Source of the DNA: an uncultured Bacteroidia bacterium
GTDB lineage: Bacteria > Bacteroidota > Bacteroidia > Bacteroidales > Prolixibacteraceae
Reading direction: 5' to 3'
Assembly: GCA_903904515.1 (NCBI GenBank)
Contig: CAIVCR010000097.1
Coordinates: 1-42,387 of the forward strand
DNA length: 42,387 nt
How positions within the stretch are numbered: position 1 is the first letter of the stretch; every line of letters begins with the position of its first letter. The position numbers and the translations under genes are program-made. Of this stretch, positions 34,625 through 42,291 are shown in pieces. Under the pieces are notes generated by a model, which saw only the letters and a list, made by a program, of their open reading frames with translations, did not search any database and was not told the origin of the DNA.

Positions 34625-37600
34625 ATGAAAAAAACAGCCTTGCCTAAATGCCTCAAATACCGGAAATATCCATTCATTTCCGGTATTTTGATTCTTTTTG
34701 CATGGCTGCTTGCTTTTCTGACTATCCTGCCTTCACCCTGCCGCGCCCAGAACGAACCACAATATGAAGAGATTTCCGTACTTATAAATATTCAACGTTT
34801 TGGTGGCGCTGAAATTCCGGCAGTAATTGTAGATGAGACCGTTTATCTTCCCATAGTAGATATTTTCTCATTTCTGAAAATTAAAATCAATCCATCGGCT
34901 CAGCTTGATTCTGTAACAGGCTCTTTTATTAACCCCAATGCAATCTATACCATTGACAATGTTCACCATAAAATCAGGTATCTTGGGAAAGAATATGCGC
35001 TTAAAAGTAACGATCTGATCAAGACAGAGACAAACCTGTATCTTAAATCAACCTGGTTTGGACAAGTATTCGGACTCGATTGTGCCTTTAGTTTCAGAAG
35101 TTTGTCGGTAAACCTTTCAACCAAACTGGAGTTGCCCGTTATTCGGGAGATGCGACTCGAACAAATGCGGTTGAATATCAGTCGGCTTAAGGGGGAGATA
35201 AAAGCTGACACTGTCATTGCCCGCAAATATCCCGCCTTTCACTTCGGGATGGCTGACTGGTCGGTAATCTCCACTCAGCAATTGCCTGGAGTGACTGATA
35301 CTCGGTTAAATCTCTCATTAGGTACTGTAATTGCAGGAGGAGAAGCCAATGCGCTTTTAAACTATGACAATACAGTCCCTTTTACTGAAAAGCAGCAGCA
35401 ATACCAGTGGCGGTTTGTTAATAACGATCGACCGGTTTTGCGGCAAGTGACTGTAGGAAAAATATACACCACCGTTACATCCTCCATTTTTGATCCGATT
35501 GTTGGGATGCAATTTACCAATACCCCCACAACATACCGTCGCTCCTTTGGAACATACACGTTAAGTGATATTACAGAACCAAACTGGGTTGTAGAACTTT
35601 ACGTTAACAATGTTATGGTCGATTACATGAAGGCTGACGGATCGGGATTTTATAAGTTTGAGGTGCCCTTGGTATACGGCAATTCAGCTGTAAAGCTTAA
35701 ATTTTATGGCCCATGGGGTGAGGAGCGGACCAAAGAGCAGAATATGAGTATTCCATTCAATTTTTTACCTCCAAAAGAATTTGAGTACAATGTTAGTGGA
35801 GGTTTAGTCGAGGATTCTCTTCATAGCCGGGTTGCTCGCGCAACCCTAAATTATGGGGTAAGCCGTTGGCTCACTATCGGTGGTGGCGTGGAATATCTTT
35901 CGTCAGTGATTACCGGACCCGAAATGCCCTATTTAAGTGCCTCACTTAGGTTGATGAGCAGCTTAATGCTTTCCGGAGAATATACCTATGGTGTCCGGTC
36001 AAAAGGAATTTTGAACTACCGGCTCCCTTCCAATCTTTTATTTGAGCTGAATTATACAAAGTATGTTCCAGGGCAAAAAGCTATTATTTACAATTATCTC
36101 GAGGAACGAAAAGGGGTTATTTCCATACCTATAACCGGTAAAAACTTTGCAGCCTATACCAGATTGACAGTCAATCAAACAGTGCTTCCCGGAATTACCA
36201 ATACCAACGCAGAGATGCTGTGGTCGGGAAGTGTTCATGGAATAACAACCAATTTCACTACCTTTGGTCTATTCACAGGCGTCGCTAATCCCTATGTTTA
36301 CAGCAATTTATCTCTTTCATTTCGAATGCCATCACACTTAGCCATAACACCACAGATTCAATATGCATACAATCAGCAACGGGTTATCTCAGCAAGAGCC
36401 AATATTGAAAAACAGTTGTCAAAACACGGCTTCTTAAATATGTCGTTTGAACAAAACTTTGCAAGCAATACGCGAAATATTGAGGTCGGTATGCGGTACG
36501 ATCTATCATTTGCTCAGACTGGATTTTCAGTCAGGAACACGAATGATCAAACTTCAATGATTGAGTCTGCAAGGGGAAGCCTATTGTATGATAACAAAAC
36601 AAAATATCTTGGAACCACCAACCGAACCAACGTTGGCAAAGGTGCAATCACACTGCTTCCTTTCCTTGATATCAACGGAAATGGTAAACACGATAAGGGC
36701 GAACCAAAAGTGGCGGGGCTGCAATTTAGGCTAAACGGGGGGACTATTAAGCGAAATGACAAGGATACTACCATTCATATTCTAGATCTTATGCCATATA
36801 CCAGTTATTACCTGGAGCTCGATAAAAACAGCTTTGACAATGTGGCCTGGCAAATGCATAACCTGATCATCAAGGTGAATATCGATGCCAACCAGTTCAA
36901 AACCATTGAAGTACCGGTTTCTGTAATGGGTGAAGCATCAGGCACAGTTTACAATGAATCCAAAGGTCAGGGAAGAATTTTAGTCTGCTTTTACCGCAGT
37001 GATGGAACCCTTGTAGCTCGCACAATGACCGAATCAGATGGTTATTACAGCTACCTTGGTCTAAAACCAGGGGTCTATTCGGCTATGATTGACCCGGAAC
37101 AACTTAAAAGGTTAAAGATGGTTTCTGTACCGGAGAAGATCCCTGTAAATATTGCAGCTTCTAAAGACGGAACGATTCTAGATGGTCTTGACTTCCATCT
37201 CAGCCTGATTGATAAAGAACCCGTAAAGGATACAGCTAAAATTGTGTCGGAAATTAAACCTGATGTAGTTTTAGGTATAAAGGATACTCTGGTTAAAATG
37301 CTACCGGTTAAAATTGAAACTCCGGCAGCTCCACCGGTAAAAGTGGCAACTCCTGTTAATTCAAAAGAAAATATCCTGAAAGAGTCTAAAGCAGTTGAAT
37401 CTGAAAATATTGCTCCTTCAACTGTAACTCCGGCAGCTCCACCTGCAAAAATTGCGGCTCCTGTAGCCCCATCGGCTAAAGAAGACAAGCCCGCAGACAC
37501 TAAAGCCACAGAACCAGCTAAAGTTATACCTCCGGCTATAACTACGCCTGCTCCGCAAGGGAAAGAGACTACTACTTCCTCGCAGAATCAGGAAATTGAT

Positions 37601-37861
37601 CCAGGTATTAAGTACCCGATTCTTAAAAACAGAAAAGGCTCTATTATTCAGGTTGGGGCATTTTCAAAAGAGAAAAATGCAATTACCACAAAGGAAGAGC
37701 TACTGAAAATTTCAAGCCATCCTGTCGATATTATGTATGAGGACAGACTCTATAAAGTCCAAATCAGTGGATTCCAGGGGAGAAAAGAGTCAATTGAATT
37801 TATTCCCAAATTGAATAAAAAAGGGTTTACAGAGGCATTTGTATTACGACCAGACAAGTAA
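34625..37861 (+). CDS. Usher-like outer-membrane protein with C-terminal SPOR domain
   Basis: 1,078 residues from ATG 34625 (an earlier in-frame ATG at 34571 lies inside the preceding gene). Signal peptide to about residue 41 (CRA-Q). Residues about 50-150 resemble a stalk/N-domain (VYLPIVDIFSFL). Then comes a usher-like core: RRSFGTYTLSDITEPNW, VVELYVNNVMVDYMKADGSG and VKLKFYGPWGEERTKEQN, as in FimD-type middle/plug regions, followed by amphipathic beta-strands (about 380-665) of a barrel. PFLDINGNGKHDKGEPKVAG starts a C-terminal SdrD/CnaB-like module; a second one has SDGYYSYLGLKPGVYSAMID. A Pro/Ala/Lys-rich linker (about 885-995) leads to a SPOR domain (GSIIQVGAFSKEKNA ... LYKVQISGF). SPOR domains bind denuded septal peptidoglycan; fusion to an usher is unusual. 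Confidence 0.82.
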   Translation: MKKTALPKCLKYRKYPFISGILILFAWLLAFLTILPSPCRAQNEPQYEEISVLINIQRFGGAEIPAVIVDETVYLPIVDIFSFLKIKINPSAQLDSVTGSFINPNAIYTIDNVHHKIRYLGKEYALKSNDLIKTETNLYLKSTWFGQVFGLDCAFSFRSLSVNLSTKLELPVIREMRLEQMRLNISRLKGEIKADTVIARKYPAFHFGMADWSVISTQQLPGVTDTRLNLSLGTVIAGGEANALLNYDNTVPFTEKQQQYQWRFVNNDRPVLRQVTVGKIYTTVTSSIFDPIVGMQFTNTPTTYRRSFGTYTLSDITEPNWVVELYVNNVMVDYMKADGSGFYKFEVPLVYGNSAVKLKFYGPWGEERTKEQNMSIPFNFLPPKEFEYNVSGGLVEDSLHSRVARATLNYGVSRWLTIGGGVEYLSSVITGPEMPYLSASLRLMSSLMLSGEYTYGVRSKGILNYRLPSNLLFELNYTKYVPGQKAIIYNYLEERKGVISIPITGKNFAAYTRLTVNQTVLPGITNTNAEMLWSGSVHGITTNFTTFGLFTGVANPYVYSNLSLSFRMPSHLAITPQIQYAYNQQRVISARANIEKQLSKHGFLNMSFEQNFASNTRNIEVGMRYDLSFAQTGFSVRNTNDQTSMIESARGSLLYDNKTKYLGTTNRTNVGKGAITLLPFLDINGNGKHDKGEPKVAGLQFRLNGGTIKRNDKDTTIHILDLMPYTSYYLELDKNSFDNVAWQMHNLIIKVNIDANQFKTIEVPVSVMGEASGTVYNESKGQGRILVCFYRSDGTLVARTMTESDGYYSYLGLKPGVYSAMIDPEQLKRLKMVSVPEKIPVNIAASKDGTILDGLDFHLSLIDKEPVKDTAKIVSEIKPDVVLGIKDTLVKMLPVKIETPAAPPVKVATPVNSKENILKESKAVESENIAPSTVTPAAPPAKIAAPVAPSAKEDKPADTKATEPAKVIPPAITTPAPQGKETTTSSQNQEIDPGIKYPILKNRKGSIIQVGAFSKEKNAITTKEELLKISSHPVDIMYEDRLYKVQISGFQGRKESIEFIPKLNKKGFTEAFVLRPDK

Positions 37862-37867
37862 ATCGAT

Positions 37868-37904
37868 ATAGTGATAGTCTGACTTAAAGTCAGGCTATCA
37901 CTAT
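37868..37904. terminator. Strong hairpin after the usher operon
   Basis: 37868-37884 pairs with 37888-37904 over 17 pairs including one G-U, with loop TAA. It starts 7 nt after the usher stop. No T-run follows, but the stem is the strongest in the window. Confidence 0.75.
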
Positions 37905-37932
37905 CCAACTCAGACTCTCACTTTAACCCAAA

Positions 37933-37969
37933 AAGAAGTCCCTCCGGTACAAAACCGAAGGGACTTCTT
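37933..37969. terminator. Bidirectional terminator between convergent genes
   Basis: AAGAAGTCCCT (37933-37943) pairs with AGGGACTTCTT (37959-37969), extended by CGGT/ACCG after one mismatch. On the minus strand it is followed by TTTTT, so it mainly ends the response regulator gene, 45 nt past its stop. Confidence 0.8.
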
Positions 37970-38013
37970 ATGTATGTTAGACTCCCTAAAAAAATCCAGA
38001 TTAATGATTTAAC

Positions 38014-39375
38014 CTAGTCTCTTGTCAGGCTATACTTTTCAATCTTGGCATTTAACGTAGGGCGGGTGATATCCAGGATATGCGAAGCTTCGAGCTTATT
38101 CCATTTAACCTCATCGAGAATGCGCTTGATATGGTATTTCTCCAGTTCGGCAATTGTTCTGAACCTTGGAAGTTCCTGCTTAATCTCCTCACCCTGATTC
38201 TGTCTTGGATTAAGTGTTATATTTTCAACCTCAAGTACATCGTTTTTAGACATCACAATTGCCTGAAGAATTGTATTTTCAAGCTCACGTACGTTTCCGT
38301 GCCAACTATGAGCCTTCAGGACCTCGATTACACCGTCCCCGATTTTCACCACATTTCGGTTAAACCGCTTATTCAGTTTACGCAGAAAATGGATTACCAG
38401 ATCCCTGATATCCTCTTTTCGTTCCCGTAAAGGTGGAAGATCGATCGTAAATACCTTCAACCGATAATATAGATCTTCCCTGAATTTTCCCTCTTTAATC
38501 AGAGCCTCCAGATTCTTGTTGGATGCCGCGATAATCCGGGCTTTCATAGGAATAACTTCTTCCCCTCCTACACGTTCAAACTCGAGTTCCTGAATTACCC
38601 GTAACAGCTTAACCTGCGTATTCAGAGAAATCTCAGATATCTCATCCAAAAATATAGAACCCTCACCGGCTAATTCAAATTTGCCCTTTTTATCCCGAAT
38701 CGAACCTGTAAATGACCCCTTAACATGTCCAAATAGCTCACTCTCAAGCAATGTCTCTGTCAGTGCACTGCAATTCACAATAACCAGAGGTTGATCCTTC
38801 GTAACCCCTGAGTAGTGAATCAACCTGGCTATAAGCTCTTTTCCTGTTCCAGTCTCACCCTGAATCAAAACATTCACTTTATTCAGCGAGATCCTGCCAA
38901 TATTTTTGAAGATCTCCTTCATCTGAGGAGTTTTTCCAACCAAAATATTATTCTCAAGCATACTTTCACTGGAGAGGTCTTCAAACTTAACCTCATTTAG
39001 TCCACTACTCACCTTTACCGAGTTAAGGGCTAACAGCACAATATTTCTAAGCTGAATGGGATCGATGGGCTTTTCCAGATAGTCAAATGCACCTAACTGA
39101 ATTGATCTAATCGTCAAAGGGACATCGCCGTAACCGGTAAGTAGTATGACCGGCAGCCCTGAATTAAGCTTATGTATTTCGGCCATAACTTCCAATCCAT
39201 TTAATCCAGGCATCTGAAAATCAGTTATTACCAGATCAGGATGCTCTGAACGGACAAGCAACAGTCCGGCCTCTCCATTTTCAGCCTGTATCGTTTTGTA
39301 ACCCAGCCTTTCAAGAATTTCCTTAATTACTTTAAGGCTTATTTTATCATCATCAATGATCAGAATTTTTTCCAT
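38014..39375 (-). CDS. NtrC-family response regulator (REC-AAA-Fis)
   Basis: Sigma-54-dependent-type activator, 453 residues. Receiver domain with acidic DDD at 8-10, phospho-acceptor D52 (DLVITDFQMPG) and K102. AAA+ domain with Walker A GETGTGKE (173-180) and Walker B GSIFLDEI. The C-terminal Fis-type helix-turn-helix is WNKLEASHILDITRPTLNAKI. The sigma-54-contacting loop reads GSFTGS (220-225) instead of GAFTGA. No histidine kinase is adjacent, so it is an orphan. Convergent with the usher operon; whether it controls that operon cannot be told from sequence. Confidence 0.93.
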   Translation of the reverse strand: MEKILIIDDDKISLKVIKEILERLGYKTIQAENGEAGLLLVRSEHPDLVITDFQMPGLNGLEVMAEIHKLNSGLPVILLTGYGDVPLTIRSIQLGAFDYLEKPIDPIQLRNIVLLALNSVKVSSGLNEVKFEDLSSESMLENNILVGKTPQMKEIFKNIGRISLNKVNVLIQGETGTGKELIARLIHYSGVTKDQPLVIVNCSALTETLLESELFGHVKGSFTGSIRDKKGKFELAGEGSIFLDEISEISLNTQVKLLRVIQELEFERVGGEEVIPMKARIIAASNKNLEALIKEGKFREDLYYRLKVFTIDLPPLRERKEDIRDLVIHFLRKLNKRFNRNVVKIGDGVIEVLKAHSWHGNVRELENTILQAIVMSKNDVLEVENITLNPRQNQGEEIKQELPRFRTIAELEKYHIKRILDEVKWNKLEASHILDITRPTLNAKIEKYSLTRD

Positions 39376-39462
39376 GAAGTTAACAGGTTAATAAAAACAT
39401 TATTATCGTATCAGGATTGCTTTATTTTCAATAAGTCACCCCCTGCTGTAATGAAATTGTAA

Positions 39463-39495
39463 CAAAAATACATTTAATAAATGAGAAACTACAAA
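39463..39495 (-). promoter_or_regulatory. Promoter of the response regulator gene
   Basis: On the minus strand TTTG (39495-39492), a 21-nt gap, then TATTTTTG (39470-39463), an exact TAnnTTTG box about 88 nt from the ATG. An AT-rich inverted repeat, AAATATTTTAC ... GTAAAAATATTT (39493-39524, one bulge), overlaps the -33 side and could be an operator. The rest of the 378-nt gap up to 39753 is A/T-rich; I see no clear promoter for the plus-strand gene. Confidence 0.45.
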
Positions 39496-39753
39496 TATTT
39501 TACTTCTGAAATGTAAAAATATTTAGTGCTTCTCACATTCATTTCACTTACACTATATAATTTAATTCTAAATTACTGCCAATTGCAAAGAATAATATAA
39601 GATTGCAGGACCATTATTTTCCAATTCCAAATTAAACCATAATTTTACCCTTTAGAATATAAATGCACTTCCTTTAACCAAAAACACATGCTAATTATTG
39701 TCAAGTCTCAACTTTGCATAATTAAATCGCGAATTATTATTTAAATTTTCATT

Positions 39754-40464
39754 ATGAAAAAACTTCTGATTCTGTTTTCAATTTTCGCTGCCGGTTCGGT
39801 ACTGAATGCACAAAATGTGCAGTTGCATTACGACATGGGTAAAACACGTAAGTTCCTTACCTCTACCGTTGAATCCTTTAAAACGGATAAGTATGGAAGT
39901 ACATTTTATTTCATTGATATCGATTACGGCAAGGGTGGAGATACAGGAGTGGAAGGGCCTCAGCTTGGTTATTTTGAAATAGCCAGAGGACTTAAGTTCT
40001 GGAACAGCCCTTTTGAGTTACACGTGGAATACAATGGCGGTTTTGGGCAATTCAGAGCGACTCCTTATAATGGAGCTTACGCCATCAATGATGCCTGGTT
40101 ATTTGGGGGAAATTACACCTGGAATACAAAAGATTACTCTAAAATATTCACGTTACAAGCCATGTACAAAAATATACGCGGCAAGAACGATATGTCATTT
40201 CAGCTTACTGGTGTTTGGAACCTTCAGTTCTTCAAAAATAAAGTCACCCTTAGTGGATTTGCTGATTTTTGGAGGGAAGATAATATCGTGGGACCTGCTG
40301 GAAATACAAAAGCAACAGATTTTGTATTCCTGACAGAGCCACAATTCTGGTTTAATGTTACCAAGCAATTCTCAATTGGAAGTGAGATTGAACTGAGTTC
40401 TAATTTCGCCGGTCATAAGGGCTTTATGTGCAATCCAACAATTGCAGGAAAATGGAATTTATAA
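39754..40464 (+). CDS. DUF5020 outer-membrane channel-like protein (Tsx-like)
   Basis: 236 residues: signal peptide MKKLLILFSIFAAGSVLNA-Q, then amphipathic beta-strands rich in aromatic residues (YGSTFYFIDIDYG, FELHVEYNGGFG, FNVTKQFSIGSEIEL) ending in KWNL. This matches the DUF5020 family, related to the nucleoside channel Tsx. The gene is 18 nt upstream of an AzgA-type purine permease, so I infer passage of nucleobases or nucleosides across the outer membrane. Substrate is not directly shown by the sequence. Confidence 0.82.
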   Translation: MKKLLILFSIFAAGSVLNAQNVQLHYDMGKTRKFLTSTVESFKTDKYGSTFYFIDIDYGKGGDTGVEGPQLGYFEIARGLKFWNSPFELHVEYNGGFGQFRATPYNGAYAINDAWLFGGNYTWNTKDYSKIFTLQAMYKNIRGKNDMSFQLTGVWNLQFFKNKVTLSGFADFWREDNIVGPAGNTKATDFVFLTEPQFWFNVTKQFSIGSEIELSSNFAGHKGFMCNPTIAGKWNL

Positions 40465-40482
40465 TCCAATCATAACTAAAGT

Positions 40483-41853
40483 ATGCTCGAAAAACTATTT
40501 AAACTAACAGCAAACAAGACTTCGGTAAAAACTGAGGTTATTGCAGGTATCACCACGTTTATGACGATGGCGTATATCTTATTCTTGAATCCCAATATCC
40601 TATCCTCTACCGGAATGGATAAGAACGCAGTATTTTTTGCAACCGCTATTGCCGCAGGTTTTGTAACAATTGCAATGGGTCTGATTGCGAATTTCCCTAT
40701 TGCTCTTGCACCGGGAATGGGTTGTACTGCACTCTTTGCTACCGTAGCTCTTGCCGGTGTGGGGATGCCCTGGAAAGTTGCCTTAGGAGCTGTATTTATC
40801 TCAGGTATTATTTTCATTATTCTGACCGTGACTAAAATACGTCAGATTCTTGTTGTTGCTGTACCAAACTCTCTGAAACGGGCAATCACGGTGGGAATTG
40901 GCCTTTTCATTACGATCATCGGGGTGAAAATCTCCGATATCATGGCGGTTTCGACCTCACTTATTCCTCCAACAATTGAGTCAGTTACCAAAGGAGGAGG
41001 AAGGGCCACACTTCAGTTTTTTGAATGGAATATAGGAATGGGAAGCTTTCATAATCCAAGCATGGGACTCTGTCTGATTGGTATTGCAATTACTGCATTA
41101 ATGATGGCCCGGAAGATTAAAGGTTCCCTGTTAATAGGCATCGTTGTAACGACCCTGATTGGTATTCCAATGGGTGTTACCCACGTTCCTCCAAATTTTG
41201 CATTTTTCTCTCTGCCAAATTTAACCAATTTAGCAGTGTTTCAATTAGATATTATGGGTGCTTTGAATATGGGAATCTGGACAGTTGTCTTTACCTTCAC
41301 TTTTGTTGAACTTTTTGACACCTTTGGGACCCTGGTTGGAACAGCCAGTAAAGCCGGACTGATAGACAAAGACGGCAACTCACCCCTTATCGGGAAAGCG
41401 ATGCTTGTGGATGCAGTTGGTGTATCATTTGGAGCATTAATGGGAACTTCAACTGTAACAGCTTACGTTGAAAGTGCTGCAGGTATCAGCGAAGGTGGAC
41501 GAACTGGCTTGACAGCCGTTACAACAGGGGTATTATTCTTACTTGCACTTCTGATCTCCCCGATTGCCGGGATGATTCCTAATGCGGCTACAGCTCCGGC
41601 GTTAATCATTGTAGGGGTTTTAATGGCTTCTTCAGTTGCAGATATCGATTTCAACGATTTCACCGAGGGTTTTCCTGCCTTTATCACCTTTGTGCTGATG
41701 CCATTCACATACAGTATTGCCAATGGTATCGCGGCTGGTATCGTATTCTATACACTTTTAAAAGTTGGAACAGGAAAAGCAAAACAGGTACATTGGATGA
41801 TGTATCTCCTTTTTGCCATTGTTGTAACACGCTTTATCTTCTTAAGTGAATAG
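40483..41853 (+). CDS. NCS2/AzgA-type purine permease
   Basis: Inner-membrane nucleobase transporter (guanine/hypoxanthine type) of 456 residues with about 12-14 hydrophobic helices. Family motifs: VKTEVIAGITTFMTMAYILFLNP at the N-terminus, NFPIALAPGMG, LKRAITVGIGLFITIIG, FVELFDTFGTLVGTASKAGL, and ALMGTSTVTAYVESAAGISEGGRTGLTAV. The usual APGMGLNAFF reads APGMGCTALF here, changing a conserved helix-3 Asn, so purine preference may differ. Paired with the DUF5020 channel; own terminator follows. Confidence 0.92.
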   Translation: MLEKLFKLTANKTSVKTEVIAGITTFMTMAYILFLNPNILSSTGMDKNAVFFATAIAAGFVTIAMGLIANFPIALAPGMGCTALFATVALAGVGMPWKVALGAVFISGIIFIILTVTKIRQILVVAVPNSLKRAITVGIGLFITIIGVKISDIMAVSTSLIPPTIESVTKGGGRATLQFFEWNIGMGSFHNPSMGLCLIGIAITALMMARKIKGSLLIGIVVTTLIGIPMGVTHVPPNFAFFSLPNLTNLAVFQLDIMGALNMGIWTVVFTFTFVELFDTFGTLVGTASKAGLIDKDGNSPLIGKAMLVDAVGVSFGALMGTSTVTAYVESAAGISEGGRTGLTAVTTGVLFLLALLISPIAGMIPNAATAPALIIVGVLMASSVADIDFNDFTEGFPAFITFVLMPFTYSIANGIAAGIVFYTLLKVGTGKAKQVHWMMYLLFAIVVTRFIFLSE

Positions 41854-41869
41854 TTTACAATAAAAGATT

Positions 41870-41901
41870 AAAAGCGCTCCATTTTAGTGTGGGGCGCTTT
41901 T
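41870..41901 (+). terminator. Rho-independent terminator after the purine permease
   Basis: AAAAGCGCTCC (41870-41880) pairs with GGGGCGCTTTT (41891-41901), 11 pairs including one G-U, ending in a T stretch. Sixteen nt after the stop. Confidence 0.85.
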
Positions 41902-41918
41902 ATCTTGGAAAAATATCC

Positions 41919-41926
41919 TACTTTTG
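41919..41926 (+). promoter_or_regulatory. -7 box upstream of the tRNA-like array
   Basis: TACTTTTG, an exact TAnnTTTG match, 14 nt before the first tRNA-like unit and 272 nt before the intact tRNA-Val. Position relative to unit 1 is what one expects for a tRNA promoter. No TTG at the normal -33 spacing. Confidence 0.4.
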
Positions 41927-41939
41927 CATTCATATTGAA

Positions 41940-42180
41940 GGTCCGTCGGCTGACGGATCAGTTGGTTTAGTCCGCCAGTTGGCGGATGACAGGTTAGGGA
42001 TCACTGGTTCTTTTTTTTATTTTTGAAGGTCCGCCGGCTGGCGGATCAGTTGGTTTAGTCCGCCAGTTGGCGGATGACAGGGTAGGGGTCACTGGTTCAT
42101 TATTTAGAAGGTCCGTAGGCTGACGGATCAGTTGGTTTAGTCCGCCAGTTGGCGGATGACAGGGTAGGGATCACTGGTTC
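41940..42180 (+). repeat. Array of three tRNA-Val-derived units carrying 16-nt palindromes
   Basis: Units at 41940-42010, 42028-42098 and 42110-42180, 71 bp each. Every unit has GG, a 16-nt palindrome (TCCGTCGGCTGACGGA, TCCGCCGGCTGGCGGA or TCCGTAGGCTGACGGA), then TCAGTTGGTTTAG, a second palindrome TCCGCCAGTTGGCGGA, then 24 nt. The 13-nt and 24-nt parts equal 42209-42221 and 42232-42255 of the intact tRNA-Val (13/13 in all units; 22, 24 and 23 of 24). The palindromes stand where the tRNA has 9 and 10 nt, and the last 17 nt of the tRNA are missing. A 17-nt T-rich spacer after units 1 and 3 is identical. The units cannot fold as tRNA. Confidence 0.9.
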
Positions 42181-42197
42181 TTTTTTTTATTTTTGAA

Positions 42198-42272
42198 GGG
42201 TTGTTAGCTCAGTTGGTTTAGAGCATTACCTTGACAGGGTAGGGGTCACTGGTTCGAATCCAGTACAACCCA
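42198..42272 (+). tRNA. tRNA-Val (anticodon GAC)
   Basis: 75 nt without encoded CCA. Acceptor GGGTTGT/ACAACCC (42198-42204, 42265-42271), D stem GCTC/GAGC, anticodon stem TTACC/GGTAG with loop TTGACAG (anticodon GAC at 42233-42235), variable GGGTC, T arm ACTGG-TTCGAAT-CCAGT, discriminator A. All stems pair, with one T-G at the top of the anticodon stem. It lies directly after three degraded relatives of itself. Confidence 0.97.
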
Positions 42273-42291
42273 CTTCATTCAGATTCATAAA

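Noticed and set aside
39690-39720. Sigma-54 promoter before the DUF5020 gene (TTGCA near 39714)
   Set aside because: No GG pair at the -24 position; a chance match to the -12 half only.
41940-42180. Regularly spaced repeats resembling a CRISPR array
   Set aside because: The spacers are nearly identical T-rich sequences, the repeats are tRNA-derived, only three units exist and no cas genes are present.
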